Positions 43,373 to 52,820 of a DNA stretch of 64,000 nucleotides are shown here, one piece after another. Source of the stretch: Prochlorococcus sp. AG-347-G22 (lineage in GTDB: Bacteria; Cyanobacteriota; Cyanobacteriia; PCC-6307; Cyanobiaceae); assembly GCA_003281635.1 (NCBI GenBank), contig QCBK01000006.1, positions 1-64,000 of the forward strand. The letters are read 5' to 3'. Both the position numbers and the translations under genes were made by a program. Position 1 is the first letter of the stretch. Each line of letters opens with the position of its first letter. Below the pieces are notes generated by a model, which had not been told where the DNA came from, made no database searches, and saw nothing but the letters and a program-made list of their open reading frames with translations.

Positions 43373-44911
43373 TTGAAAATACGCATTAAAGGGTTTAAAA
43401 AAACATTAACAGAATTAAATTTTCTCTATTTTACTTCGTTTATTGTTTCGCTCTTAGTAATCATTCCAATTTCCAATTTTCTTCTAGAGGGAATTGGTTA
43501 CATTATTAGTGGAAATTTTTCATTAGGTATTGCTGAAGGAGAAGAGGTAGTAGGCACTTTAAAAGTTCTAATATTGACAAGTTTTTTTGGGGGGGGGTTA
43601 GGAACTTTGAATGGATGGTTACTTTCGAATTGTGATTTTAAGTTCAGAAAAGTTCTCCGTATTTGTCAGCTAGTTCCACTGGCTGCCCCAGCATATCTAA
43701 TAACAGCTATTTTGCAGGATTTAGGAAGTATTTTTGGGTATCAAGTAACTGGTTTATGGTGGGGGGTATTAATACTTTCAATTTCTACTTATCCATATGT
43801 ATTCATTCTTGCTAACGAAAGTTTTAATAAATTTGGAGTTAATCAAATCAATGCTAGTAGAGGATTAGGCGTTGGGCCATGGAGCAGCTTCTTTAAAATC
43901 GCTTTTCCGATGGCGTTACCAGCACTAATAACAGGAATAAGTTTAATGTGTATGGAAGTAATGAATGAGTTAGGTACATTTGCATTATTAAATATACCAA
44001 GTATTTCTACTGGTATAGCTGAAAATTGGATAATTGAGGGTAATCCAAAAAGTGCTATTGGATTATCATTGGTAGCCTTATTAATGATTTTCACTTTAAT
44101 TATTTTTGAAAAATTCTCGAGAAGAAAATCAAAGAGGTGGAGTGAAAATCCTGCATCGAAAGACTCTCAAGGGTGGGAATTAAAAAAAACAAGAGCCCTT
44201 TTAGCAATAGCAATATCTTTATTTCCTCCAATTTTCTCTTTTGGAATTCCATGTTTTTGGGTTCTACTCAATATCGATCAGATTCAAAAAGGGTTATCTA
44301 TAGAATTATTTACCCTATCATTCAGGACTCTAAGTCTAGGATTTTTTACTGCATTAATAACGATGTTATTCTCCTTAATAATTTCTTTAGCAAGACGTCC
44401 AAATAAAGGCATATTGCTAGGAATAATAACAAACCTTGCGGGAATAGGTTATGCAATTCCAGGAACTGTATTAGCTTTATCTTTAATAAGCATTTCTTCT
44501 CCAAAATTTAATTTCATTGCTATTTGCTTACTAATTTGGGGTTATCTTGTTCGATTTCTAACTATTTCTAAGGGTTCTATTGATTCAAGTCTTGAGAGAA
44601 TTTCTCCTAGTCTTGATGAAGCAGCACTTGGACTAGGAGAGGATTGGCTGGGAATCATAAAAAGAATTCATCTTCCTCTTCTCCAGGGACCAATATTCGT
44701 AGGCTCACTTTTAGTTTTTGTAGATACGATAAAAGAATTACCCATAACCTTTATTTTAAGACCATTCGATTTTGACACATTATCTGTGAGAATATTTCAA
44801 TACGCTGGAGATGAAAGAATGTCAGAGGCAATTTTCCCAGCCATTCTTATAATGACATTAGGCCTTATGGCTTCAATTGCATTGATACCAACCTTAGAGA
44901 AAAAAAACTAA
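43373..44911 (+). CDS. Two-domain ABC transporter permease, iron(III)-type (FutB/AfuB-like)
   Basis: The 512-residue membrane protein starts at TTG and contains two fused permease halves with about six helices each. Each half has an EAA-type loop: SRGLGVGPWSSFFKIAFPMALPA in the first, and ALGLGEDWLGIIKRIHLPLLQGP in the second. This duplicated form is typical of ferric-iron uptake systems (AfuB/SfuB/FutB). The binding protein and ATPase genes are not adjacent. Codons 73-75 are GGG GGG GGG after seven Ts, a slippery homopolymer tract. Confidence 0.82.
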   Translation: MKIRIKGFKKTLTELNFLYFTSFIVSLLVIIPISNFLLEGIGYIISGNFSLGIAEGEEVVGTLKVLILTSFFGGGLGTLNGWLLSNCDFKFRKVLRICQLVPLAAPAYLITAILQDLGSIFGYQVTGLWWGVLILSISTYPYVFILANESFNKFGVNQINASRGLGVGPWSSFFKIAFPMALPALITGISLMCMEVMNELGTFALLNIPSISTGIAENWIIEGNPKSAIGLSLVALLMIFTLIIFEKFSRRKSKRWSENPASKDSQGWELKKTRALLAIAISLFPPIFSFGIPCFWVLLNIDQIQKGLSIELFTLSFRTLSLGFFTALITMLFSLIISLARRPNKGILLGIITNLAGIGYAIPGTVLALSLISISSPKFNFIAICLLIWGYLVRFLTISKGSIDSSLERISPSLDEAALGLGEDWLGIIKRIHLPLLQGPIFVGSLLVFVDTIKELPITFILRPFDFDTLSVRIFQYAGDERMSEAIFPAILIMTLGLMASIALIPTLEKKN

Positions 44912-45864
44912 ATTCTTTTAGATATTCTACTTATTAAAAAAGGCAGGCTTAATAACAAATCTGCTGATGTTGATATAACTCTAAAATAAATTAAGCTAAT
45001 TAAAATTATATTTTGTGGAATACTTTTGCTAACAAAAAAAAGGAAGCAAGCCTCAAAAACACCAACTCCTCCTGGAGCTGCTGGGACTACCAACCCTAAA
45101 GACCATGACAATGAGAAGATTACTAATAAAGATATGCTGTTTATAGCATTACCTGTATAAAAAGTATTCAAGCAAATATAAAAACCAATAAATTTAGATA
45201 AAACAAAACCAATTTCAAGAAATAAAGCCTTAGTAGGGAAAAAAGAAGCTATTTTTATTTTCTCTTCAAATTGGGCCTTTGCATTTGGAATTCTCAAAAC
45301 CTCAAATACTTTTCCCTTAAGAGACCCTAATCTTTTTAATATCAGAAGAATAAATTTCCTATTCAAGAATACTAAAGGAAAAATTAAAAAAATATAAAAT
45401 GGGGAAAAAATCAATCCCAGTGATGCCATAAGAAAAGATCCACTCAACATAAAATAAGGTTCTATGAGCGTCGAATACAAAGCAATCTGAGTATTACTTA
45501 TTTTTTTTATAAAATTAAATCTTTCAACAAAATGCCACATTCCTCCAGGAACATATTTTAGGCTATTAGTTAAAACATAAAAAGATACTAGATTATTACT
45601 TTGAAATTCTTTCCCGAACCATTTAACAATATATTTCCATGCATAAGCGTTCAAGTAATTACTTAAAACACAAAATAAAAATGATAAAGATAGATTAATT
45701 CCATTTCTTTCGAAATTGATATCAAAAGAAATTTCATCAATGTTATAAAAAAAATAGATGCAAAAATATGACAAACTTGAAATAAAGAAGAAAGTCTTTA
45801 AAACACCAAAATTAATTTTTTTAAGTAGTTTCAAATATAAATGATTACTTTTTTTAAATCTCAT
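44908..45864 (-). CDS. UPF0104/LPG flippase-like membrane protein
   Basis: This 318-residue multi-helix protein belongs to the lysylphosphatidylglycerol synthase transmembrane/UPF0104 family. The signature VVPAAPGGVGVFEACFLFF near residue 270 is clear, as are six to eight hydrophobic segments. Without a soluble transferase domain it probably acts in lipid or polyisoprenoid-linked transport; the substrate is unknown. It overlaps larC by 4 bp at its start and the permease gene by 4 bp at its stop. Confidence 0.75.
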   Translation of the reverse strand: MRFKKSNHLYLKLLKKINFGVLKTFFFISSLSYFCIYFFYNIDEISFDINFERNGINLSLSFLFCVLSNYLNAYAWKYIVKWFGKEFQSNNLVSFYVLTNSLKYVPGGMWHFVERFNFIKKISNTQIALYSTLIEPYFMLSGSFLMASLGLIFSPFYIFLIFPLVFLNRKFILLILKRLGSLKGKVFEVLRIPNAKAQFEEKIKIASFFPTKALFLEIGFVLSKFIGFYICLNTFYTGNAINSISLLVIFSLSWSLGLVVPAAPGGVGVFEACFLFFVSKSIPQNIILISLIYFRVISTSADLLLSLPFLISRISKRI

Positions 45865-47087
45865 TTCCAGTTTTCAAATGCTTTAAAATTTTTACTTGAC
45901 TCTTTAATTATTTTTCTTATTTCGTAATTTGATATTTTATGCTTTAGTTTTAATCTCAAAACCTCATCATTTTCTGGTTTCATATTTATTGATCCATCTG
46001 GTTTCAAAGTTTGTTTAACTTTTATATTTCCAAAAGTCGTTGAACATTCTCCTCTACGTCTAAGTAATATCCATCTAGATTGGGTCCTTTCACGAACCCC
46101 AATAGTATTGGAATAATCAAACCATAATCGCCTAAAAAATTCTTTTTTCTCTGTAGGCAAGATTACTTGAATAGAAAATCCAATTCTATTTTTTTTCATA
46201 TTGATAGATTGATAAGAAACGTCGTAAGCTCCCTCAATTCTCAGTTTCTCAACAAAATTAGATATATCTTCCGGTGTTTGGTCATCAATCCATGCTTCTT
46301 GAACAGTTATCTCTTCACATTTTGGATTCATTTGTTCATTAATAGATGAATTCCCAAATGAAGCAATTTTATAAACTCTCACCAAATTAGGGAATGAAAA
46401 TTTTCGATTACCAACACCTACTCCATAAGAGTTAATGGAATATTTTGAAGGGGTTTCTAGATAGTCGACTAAATTAGAAAGTAAAGCAATGCCAGTTGGC
46501 GTTGAGAGTTCACCATTAAATGAATCTCGATTTGAAAAAACCTTAATATTTTTTTGTTTTATTAGTTCTATTACAGCAGGAGTTGGTACAGATAATTTGC
46601 CATGTTCAGTATTAACAAAACCCTTCCCTAACATTGGTTCATTACAATAAACCTTCTTAGGATTTAAGTAATAAAATGCAGCACAGACTCCAATTATATC
46701 AACCAATGAATCAATAGCTCCAATTTCGTGAAAATGAACATCCTCAGATTTGATGCCATGAACTTTTCCTTCCGCATTTGCTAAAGAGTCAAATACTTCA
46801 TAAATTATTTTTTTTAATTTATCTTCTAACTGACCATTTAAAATAAGCTCCTTTATACTCCTCCAAGTTCTTTTATTAGGACTGCAATCTATATTCACAA
46901 CCTTTGCCTTGATCCCTCGGATTGAACAACTCTTTGATTCTTCAAACTCTAGTTGATAAAGATCCTTTAATCCCAGATCAACAAGTGGTTGTTCAATGAC
47001 TTTTTTAGGTACCCCCAAATCATAAAAAGCTCCTAACAACATATCTCCAGAAATACCAGGAGAACATTCAATTAAAATATCTTCCAT
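45861..47087 (-). CDS. larC: LarC-type nickel insertion protein (DUF111)
   Basis: The 408-residue product has the LarC layout: N-terminal ECSPGISGDMLLGAFYDLG, HFHEIGAIDSLVDIIG, GKGFVNTEHGKLSVPTPA and the C-terminal ferredoxin-like region. In lactobacilli LarC inserts nickel into the pincer cofactor made by LarB and LarE. No larB or larE is in this window. The role in this organism (nickel handling or a pincer enzyme) is inferred from family only. Confidence 0.88.
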   Translation of the reverse strand: MEDILIECSPGISGDMLLGAFYDLGVPKKVIEQPLVDLGLKDLYQLEFEESKSCSIRGIKAKVVNIDCSPNKRTWRSIKELILNGQLEDKLKKIIYEVFDSLANAEGKVHGIKSEDVHFHEIGAIDSLVDIIGVCAAFYYLNPKKVYCNEPMLGKGFVNTEHGKLSVPTPAVIELIKQKNIKVFSNRDSFNGELSTPTGIALLSNLVDYLETPSKYSINSYGVGVGNRKFSFPNLVRVYKIASFGNSSINEQMNPKCEEITVQEAWIDDQTPEDISNFVEKLRIEGAYDVSYQSINMKKNRIGFSIQVILPTEKKEFFRRLWFDYSNTIGVRERTQSRWILLRRRGECSTTFGNIKVKQTLKPDGSINMKPENDEVLRLKLKHKISNYEIRKIIKESSKNFKAFENWK

Positions 47088-47139
47088 AAATCAAAATTTT
47101 CTTGAACGGTAAAATTGCGGCGAAAATCAATCTTTCATT

Positions 47140-47739
47140 CTAGTTATTTTCTGAAAGATTTTTTTTAATCACTTCGTACTTTATTAATTTCAAAGAATTT
47201 CCATCTCTGTTGATATCTAAACTTATAAAACTATGAAGAAGTTCAAGGGAAAGCTCTCCTTTTATGACTAATTTAAAATTATTATTTTTAAAATTTTTTG
47301 ACTTCATAGCAGAACAGATTTTAATAACAATTTCTTTCTTTTGAGTATTAACAAAAACTAATTCTCCTCTAACAGAAAAATAATTATCTTTTAGATCTAA
47401 TTCCTCTAATAATTTAGAGAAGTTAGTTTTTGAAGAATCATTTGGGAAATCATTCAGTTGATAAGGATCCCATATGCCTGCAACCTGCAAATGCAAGTTT
47501 TGAGTATTTTTATTTTTTGGATAAACAATCCAATAATAACTTTTCTTTAAATCAATATGCTTTTTTAAAAGTGATAATGCTTTACCCAATACTACTGTTT
47601 CAATTTTTTCGCCTTTTTTGTCAATTATAAAACCTCTATTTAATTTATCATTAACATGGGGAGTAAATACACCATTAATAATACCAATTGCTCTGTGCTG
47701 CAATTGGTTAGTAACTTTTGGGATAGGGTTTTTTAGCAT
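47140..47739 (-). CDS. Conserved-looking soluble protein of unknown function
   Basis: This 199-residue, mostly beta-rich, highly basic protein shows an N-terminal GIINGVFTPHVNDKLNRGFIID segment, YYWIVYPKNK...LHLQVAGIWDP in the middle and a second strand-rich part (YFSVRGELVFVNTQKKEIVIKI). The pattern suggests one or two OB-like folds, but I do not recognise a named family. It lies between larC and a small exported protein on the same strand. Confidence 0.6.
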   Translation of the reverse strand: MLKNPIPKVTNQLQHRAIGIINGVFTPHVNDKLNRGFIIDKKGEKIETVVLGKALSLLKKHIDLKKSYYWIVYPKNKNTQNLHLQVAGIWDPYQLNDFPNDSSKTNFSKLLEELDLKDNYFSVRGELVFVNTQKKEIVIKICSAMKSKNFKNNNFKLVIKGELSLELLHSFISLDINRDGNSLKLIKYEVIKKNLSENN

Positions 47740-47777
47740 ATAAGATTTGGAAATAACAATTTATTGTATTAAGTTTC

Positions 47778-48077
47778 TTATTTTTTCTCCAATGTATTAA
47801 AAGACTTTAACGCATCGTCTATAGCATCAGAAGGATTAGTCGCATTATTCAAACTATTTATCCTCCGGAGCATTTCCACAAGTTCAAAAGGATTGGTTGG
47901 AATAACTGAATTATCCTCTTCTGTTTTAGTTGAAGTTTCGATTTCTAATTCTTCAAAAAAATACTCAGCATTTAAATAATCACCTTTCAAGGAAATTAGC
48001 AAAATAAAAAATAATACAGAAGTTGTTGATTTAAGTAGGTTTTCACAAAAATATTTTTTCATTTTATTTAATTTCAA
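47778..48077 (-). CDS. Small exported protein, unknown function
   Basis: The 99-residue product has a basic N-terminus and hydrophobic signal sequence (about 12-35, STTSVLFFILLISLKG...). A short acidic mature part follows with two helix-like stretches (VIPTNPFELVEMLRRIN and SDAIDDALKSFNTLEKK). It is likely periplasmic or membrane-anchored. No family is recognised. It is divergent from xthA across 57 bp. Confidence 0.6.
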   Translation of the reverse strand: MKLNKMKKYFCENLLKSTTSVLFFILLISLKGDYLNAEYFFEELEIETSTKTEEDNSVIPTNPFELVEMLRRINSLNNATNPSDAIDDALKSFNTLEKK

Positions 48078-48134
48078 AATTCTTTAACACCAAATTTTTT
48101 CTGCTAACTTAATTTTACATAATTTGGTAGAAAT

Positions 48135-48980
48135 TTGTTAATAGCAACTTGGAATGTTAACTCTATTAGAACCAGACTTTCACAAATAATAGATTGGATT
48201 AATCAAACCAATCCAGAGATTCTATGTTTGCAGGAAACGAAAGTAATGGACGATAGTTTCCCTTTTGAACCTTTTGAAAAATTAGGCTACTCAGTAGAAG
48301 TCTACGGACAAAAGTCATACAATGGTGTCGCTATTATTTCTAAAAAAAAGCCAGAAAATGTTAAAAAAGGATTCTACGGTTGTAACGGCTCTAATCAAAA
48401 TATCGAAATTTTCCTTGATCAAAAAAGATTGATTTCTGCTGATATTAATGGGATTAAAATCATTAATGTCTATGTGCCAAACGGATCTTCTCTGGAATCT
48501 AGTAAGTTCGAATACAAAATTAATTGGTTAAATTGTTTAGCTTCATTTTTGGATGAGCAAGAAAAAAAAGGAGAATTAATTTGTCTTTTGGGTGATTTTA
48601 ATATTGCTCCGTCTAACATGGATATTCATGATCCAAAGAAATATGAAGGAGGAATAATGGCATCTGAGATAGAGAGAAATGCACTAAATAATGTTCTAAA
48701 AAAAAGATTAATAGATTCGTTCAGGACTTTTGAACAAAATACCGGTCATTGGAGTTGGTGGGATTACCGTAATAACTCATTTGAATTAAATAAAGGTTGG
48801 AGAATAGACCATATATATATCAGCAAAGAACTATCATCAAAACTTAAAAGTTGTGTCATAGACAGCTCACCTAGAGGTAATTTACGCCCAAGTGATCATG
48901 CACCAGTAATGATAGATATTAATCTAAACGACACAAATGTAGATTTTTTTGAGGATGAAGATAATTTCTTCGAAATATAA
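48135..48980 (+). CDS. xthA: Exodeoxyribonuclease III / AP endonuclease
   Basis: This EEP-fold base-excision-repair nuclease has 281 residues. Motifs in order are IATWNVNSIRTRL, CLQETKVMD (metal-binding Glu), VYVPNGSS, LLGDFNIAP (catalytic Asp/Asn), the WSWWDYR loop and SDHAPVMIDI (catalytic Asp-His). It starts at TTG (48135), which places the first strand correctly. Confidence 0.95.
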   Translation: MLIATWNVNSIRTRLSQIIDWINQTNPEILCLQETKVMDDSFPFEPFEKLGYSVEVYGQKSYNGVAIISKKKPENVKKGFYGCNGSNQNIEIFLDQKRLISADINGIKIINVYVPNGSSLESSKFEYKINWLNCLASFLDEQEKKGELICLLGDFNIAPSNMDIHDPKKYEGGIMASEIERNALNNVLKKRLIDSFRTFEQNTGHWSWWDYRNNSFELNKGWRIDHIYISKELSSKLKSCVIDSSPRGNLRPSDHAPVMIDINLNDTNVDFFEDEDNFFEI

Positions 48981-49205
48981 ATAAAATAAATTAATTTTCT
49001 TTAATGCCTGAAAACGCTTATTAATAAAGAGTTATCTAAAATAATATTATTTTTTTCCATAATTTCTTAAAATTATTAATTTACAATCCAAACTATCGCA
49101 ATAAAAATATCATAATGTAGAATTTCATTTTGATTGACAAAATTTTTACTTATTTCTAATTTAGAACATGACAGAATTTTTCTCAAAACATCATTTAGCT
49201 AAATT

Positions 49206-50507
49206 GTGACTGACATATTAAATTACACCAAATCAGAAGAGATTTTCTCTGCCGCCCAACAACTAATGCCAGGAGGAGTTAGCTCTCCAGTGAGAGCTTT
49301 TAAATCTGTAGGAGGCCAGCCTATTGTTTTTGATAGAGTCAAGGGTCCATTTGCTTGGGATATTGATGGAAATAGATATATTGACTACATAGGAAGTTGG
49401 GGGCCTGCTATATGTGGACATGCCCACCCTGAAGTTACAACGGCATTGCAAGAAGCAATTGAGAAAGGTACTAGCTTTGGTGCTCCATGTGTTCTAGAGA
49501 ATAAACTCGCTGAAATGGTAATAGATGCAGTCCCATCAGTAGAAATGGTTAGATTTGTTAATAGTGGAACTGAAGCATGCATGGCTGTTTTGAGACTAAT
49601 GAGGGCCTTTACTGGAAGAGATAAAGTGATTAAATTTGACGGTTGCTATCACGGTCATGCAGATATGTTTTTAGTGAAGGCAGGATCAGGCGTAGCCACT
49701 CTAGGTTTACCAGATTCACCAGGCGTTCCAAGGACAACTACTGCTAACACACTCACTGCCCCATACAATGACCTTGAAGCAGTAAAAAAATTATTTTCTG
49801 AAAATCCTGATGCCATTGCTGGGGTTATACTTGAACCTATCGTTGGTAATGCTGGATTCATTACTCCAGAACCTGGATTCTTGGAAGGATTAAGAGAATT
49901 AACCACTGAGAATGGATCCTTATTAGTATTTGACGAAGTAATGACTGGATTTAGAATAAGTTATGGAGGTGCTCAAGAAAAGTTTGGAGTTACTCCTGAT
50001 TTAACCACTCTTGGGAAAGTGATTGGTGGAGGTCTTCCTGTTGGAGCTTATGGAGGTAAGAAAGAAATAATGTCAATGGTTGCTCCTTCAGGTCCTGTTT
50101 ACCAAGCAGGTACTTTGAGCGGTAATCCACTCGCAATGACTGCTGGAATAAAAACTCTTGAATTGCTCAAACAAGATGGCACATACGATAGACTTGATTC
50201 AACAACCTCTAGATTAATTGAAGGGATAATTCAGTCTGCAGAAAATAACGGTATCGCTATTAACGGTGGGAGTGTAAGCGGTATGTTTGGATTTTTCTTA
50301 TGTGAAGGGCCAGTTAGGAACTTTGATGAAGCTAAAACGAATGATGCCGAACTTTTTGGCAAATTGCATAGAGAAATGCTTCGACGAGGAATTTACCTAG
50401 CGCCAAGTCCCTTCGAAGCTGGTTTCACATCATTAGCTCATAGTGAAGAAGAAATTGATAAAACTATTGAGGCTTTTGAGGAATCTTTTAATGCGATAAA
50501 AAACTAA
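49206..50507 (+). CDS. hemL: Glutamate-1-semialdehyde 2,1-aminomutase
   Basis: HemL makes 5-aminolevulinate from glutamate-1-semialdehyde, feeding chlorophyll and haem synthesis. The 433-residue PLP enzyme has [13 protein letters not shown]-type phosphate binding (NSGTEACM), FDEVMTGFR (PLP ring Asp) and Lys271 in [15 protein letters not shown] as Schiff-base lysine. It starts at GTG (49206). A 13-codon ORF ends over this GTG. The 225-bp upstream gap holds no other recognised gene. Confidence 0.97.
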   Translation: MTDILNYTKSEEIFSAAQQLMPGGVSSPVRAFKSVGGQPIVFDRVKGPFAWDIDGNRYIDYIGSWGPAICGHAHPEVTTALQEAIEKGTSFGAPCVLENKLAEMVIDAVPSVEMVRFVNSGTEACMAVLRLMRAFTGRDKVIKFDGCYHGHADMFLVKAGSGVATLGLPDSPGVPRTTTANTLTAPYNDLEAVKKLFSENPDAIAGVILEPIVGNAGFITPEPGFLEGLRELTTENGSLLVFDEVMTGFRISYGGAQEKFGVTPDLTTLGKVIGGGLPVGAYGGKKEIMSMVAPSGPVYQAGTLSGNPLAMTAGIKTLELLKQDGTYDRLDSTTSRLIEGIIQSAENNGIAINGGSVSGMFGFFLCEGPVRNFDEAKTNDAELFGKLHREMLRRGIYLAPSPFEAGFTSLAHSEEEIDKTIEAFEESFNAIKN

Positions 50508-50545
50508 TCATTACTTATTCTTCCTTAAAAAATAAGTAATGATTA
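50505..50545. terminator. Bidirectional terminator between hemL and the SPFH gene
   Basis: A 15-bp perfect inverted repeat (50505-50519 with 50531-50545, 11-base loop) begins on the hemL stop codon. On the minus strand the hairpin is followed after two bases by TTTTTT, which lies inside the 3' coding end of hemL and suits termination of the SPFH transcript. On the plus strand an AAAG-rich stretch and then TTTTTT follow, which may terminate hemL. Confidence 0.65.
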
Positions 50546-50572
50546 AAGCTTTTATAAAAGTTTTTTAAATAA

Positions 50573-51376
50573 TTATCTTCTACCACCAACTATTACTGGA
50601 GGACTACCTCCCTCTGAGCCTGGTAGGCCAGGAACAACTTGTGTACTACCATCCCATTTGTCGAGAAATAATTTGAAAAGCACCTGATCGTCGAGACTTC
50701 TATTTAATGTCTCATATCTAAGAGCTTCTTGCTCAGCAATTTCCACTTCTGTCTTTGCTCTCAACAATTGCTGACCAGCTATTTGCTTCTGTTCAATTGC
50801 AGCCCGATATTCTTCAGCAATCTCCAATCCAGTAAGATCTAGACTTTTTACATCTACATAATCGAATGAATTTAATTCTTGTGCAACGGTGTCGCCAACT
50901 TTTTCAGAAATTACTGCGAATTCAGTAGCAATTGTTTCTAGCTCATATTGAGAAAATACTGATTTTAAAGCTTTTAGCAAAGAAGGCTGAACAATTTTTT
51001 GATAAACATCGCTATTTCTGCTTGCAATTGTTGCAAAGATCCTTCCTGCTTCGTTAGGTTTTACCGAATACTTAACAGTAGCTGTGGCTCTTATAACTTG
51101 AAGATCTTTAGTTAACGTTTCAAATTTTTCTGGTTGAACTTGTGTTTTTATATCAAATGGATATACAGACTGGATAAATGGAAGTTTAAAGTTTAAACCA
51201 GCTCTCCTAGAGGGGCCACTTACTTTCCCCAATGTTGTAACCACTGCTACTTGTCCAGAAGGGACAACAAATAGGGATTGTGTGAGCAAAAGAAAGCCTG
51301 TAAAAGATAATACAATAAGCAATGTTGCTGTCCCACCTGGACCTGTTGGTGTGACATTTTTAAAAGATGTTGACAT
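50573..51376 (-). CDS. SPFH/Band 7 (prohibitin-like) membrane protein
   Basis: The 267-residue product has an N-terminal transmembrane helix (about 17-38), the SPFH domain (VPSGQVAVVTTLGKVSGPSRRAGLNFKLP onwards, about 38-200) and a C-terminal coiled coil (about 190-235), then a Gly/Pro-rich tail. Prohibitin-like proteins form membrane-associated rings. In cyanobacteria they associate with FtsH-mediated photosystem II repair, which is plausible here but not shown. Confidence 0.85.
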   Translation of the reverse strand: MSTSFKNVTPTGPGGTATLLIVLSFTGFLLLTQSLFVVPSGQVAVVTTLGKVSGPSRRAGLNFKLPFIQSVYPFDIKTQVQPEKFETLTKDLQVIRATATVKYSVKPNEAGRIFATIASRNSDVYQKIVQPSLLKALKSVFSQYELETIATEFAVISEKVGDTVAQELNSFDYVDVKSLDLTGLEIAEEYRAAIEQKQIAGQQLLRAKTEVEIAEQEALRYETLNRSLDDQVLFKLFLDKWDGSTQVVPGLPGSEGGSPPVIVGGRR

Positions 51377-51485
51377 TAAGATTTTTCTTTTAGTTAATCA
51401 TATTTAAATAGACTAATTAGTGCATTAATTAGACATTTAATTAAAATATTTTTTTAATAATTGTAAATATAAATATAGATATTAT

Positions 51486-51695
51486 TTAGATGATATTTGA
51501 TTTAAATTCTTGCAAAAGTTCTAAATAAAGATTCTCATCTATCTCCCTAATGTCATATTCAGAGGGTAAAACACCATGCTTATGCTCATGTACGGCCATC
51601 CAACAAAATTTCTCAATTTCTTCTTTTGAAAAACGAGGATAATCTTCTACTTTCTTAATCAATGATTTAATGAGAGATTCTGGATAATCTGCCAT
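51486..51695 (-). CDS. Small acidic protein, unknown function
   Basis: This 69-residue soluble, helical protein (ESLIKSLIKKVEDYPRFSKEEIEKFCWMAVHEHKHG) has one HExxHG-like HEHKHG stretch that is probably coincidental for a protein this short. It precedes the SPFH gene by 109 bp and follows yajQ by 26 bp on the same strand. No family is recognised. Confidence 0.6.
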   Translation of the reverse strand: MADYPESLIKSLIKKVEDYPRFSKEEIEKFCWMAVHEHKHGVLPSEYDIREIDENLYLELLQEFKSNII

Positions 51696-51721
51696 ATTTA
51701 AAAATAATGTTATTTAAGATT

Positions 51722-52219
51722 TTATCTAAAGTTATTAGCTTTTAGAGGAATATTCAAAGACTCCTCCAACTCACTAACAAGTTTAATTGCCGATTGGAGA
51801 TCATTTTTGCTCTTACTAGCAACTCTGAGTGTTTCTCCATTGATGCTGACATTAATTTTTTTTATTTGCTCTCTAATATTTTTGCTAATTTTTTTTGCAA
51901 TTTCTTGTTTAATTCCTTGTTTTAATAGAATTGTCTGTTTTATTTTATTACCACTAACAGTTTCAATTTCGCCGTAGTCAAATATTTTTAAAGATAAATT
52001 TCTTTTGATTGCCTTTTGTCTAATTATGTCATTGACGGCGTTTAAGGTTAGTTCGCTATTTGTGATTATAAAAATATTTTCCTTATCTAAATCAACTGAA
52101 GTATCTGTGCCCTTGAGATCATAGCGCTGAGAAATTTCCCTTTTTACTTGATCTAAAGTGTTGACTAATTCCTGTCTATCAAAATCAGAAACCACATCAA
52201 ATGAAAAACTTTCTGCCAT
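51722..52219 (-). CDS. yajQ: YajQ-family nucleotide-binding protein
   Basis: The 165-residue YajQ/UPF0234 protein has the conserved N-terminal FDVVSDFDRQELVNTLDQVKREISQRYDLKGT and ERLSLKIFDYGEIE-like middle with two ferredoxin-like domains. Relatives bind cyclic di-GMP and RNA or DNA. In organisms lacking c-di-GMP enzymes the ligand may differ. Confidence 0.93.
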   Translation of the reverse strand: MAESFSFDVVSDFDRQELVNTLDQVKREISQRYDLKGTDTSVDLDKENIFIITNSELTLNAVNDIIRQKAIKRNLSLKIFDYGEIETVSGNKIKQTILLKQGIKQEIAKKISKNIREQIKKINVSINGETLRVASKSKNDLQSAIKLVSELEESLNIPLKANNFR

Positions 52220-52282
52220 AGTAAAATTATACGTTAAATATTATTATCATAAATTTTTTTTAATAAGGTGGAATGGATTAAT

Positions 52283-52795
52283 TTAATCAAAAAATAACAA
52301 ACTAACTACTTTTCCCATTTCTTCCGCGCATCTACAACTATTTAGCAAAGTTTCACTATCGTGAAAAGCAAAGCAAATTAATTGATCGCACCTATTAATA
52401 ATTTCTTGATTACAAAGACTGCTTGCAAGTGGCAAAGGTAATTCATCATTTTCACTTTTTTCAACCAAATGCATAACCCTTTCAAGTTGATCCTTTATTT
52501 CAGGCACTTGTCTATCAAGACTTTGAGGTAATAAAACAGTTAATAATGATGGATTAATATCTAAGACAGCTCGGATAACAGCTGCATTAACACCTTGAGA
52601 TCCAGAAGTAAGGATATTGTGTCCTTCCTCTGCTAGCGATCTTGCTATCAACTCAATTAAGTGGATATCGACAACAGGTACGTGTCTAGTGCCCAAAAAA
52701 GCAATTCTCCTTTTTCCATTATCTTGGAGTTTTGCAAGTTCTTGAGCTAAGGCATCAACGCCTTCAGTTACTGGGAGATCTAAAGAGCGACTCAA
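52283..52795 (-). CDS. Rossmann-fold DprA/LOG-like protein
   Basis: This 170-residue protein has a nucleotide-binding core: RRIAFLGTRHVPVVDIHLIELIA, then GHNILTSGSQGVNAAVIRAVLD (the DprA/SLOG-type GSQGVN loop). It lacks the DNA-binding tail of full DprA. It is best called a SLOG/DprA-like domain protein of unknown function. It is followed by yajQ and preceded after 25 bp by the DRTGG protein. Confidence 0.65.
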   Translation of the reverse strand: MSRSLDLPVTEGVDALAQELAKLQDNGKRRIAFLGTRHVPVVDIHLIELIARSLAEEGHNILTSGSQGVNAAVIRAVLDINPSLLTVLLPQSLDRQVPEIKDQLERVMHLVEKSENDELPLPLASSLCNQEIINRCDQLICFAFHDSETLLNSCRCAEEMGKVVSLLFFD

Positions 52796-52820
52796 AATAA
52801 TACAGTTCCTATATTTGAAA

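Noticed and set aside
51413-51432. Inverted repeat CTAATTA-6-TAATTAG upstream of the SPFH gene
   Set aside because: It is made only of short A/T words in an AT-rich gap, so chance is a sufficient explanation.
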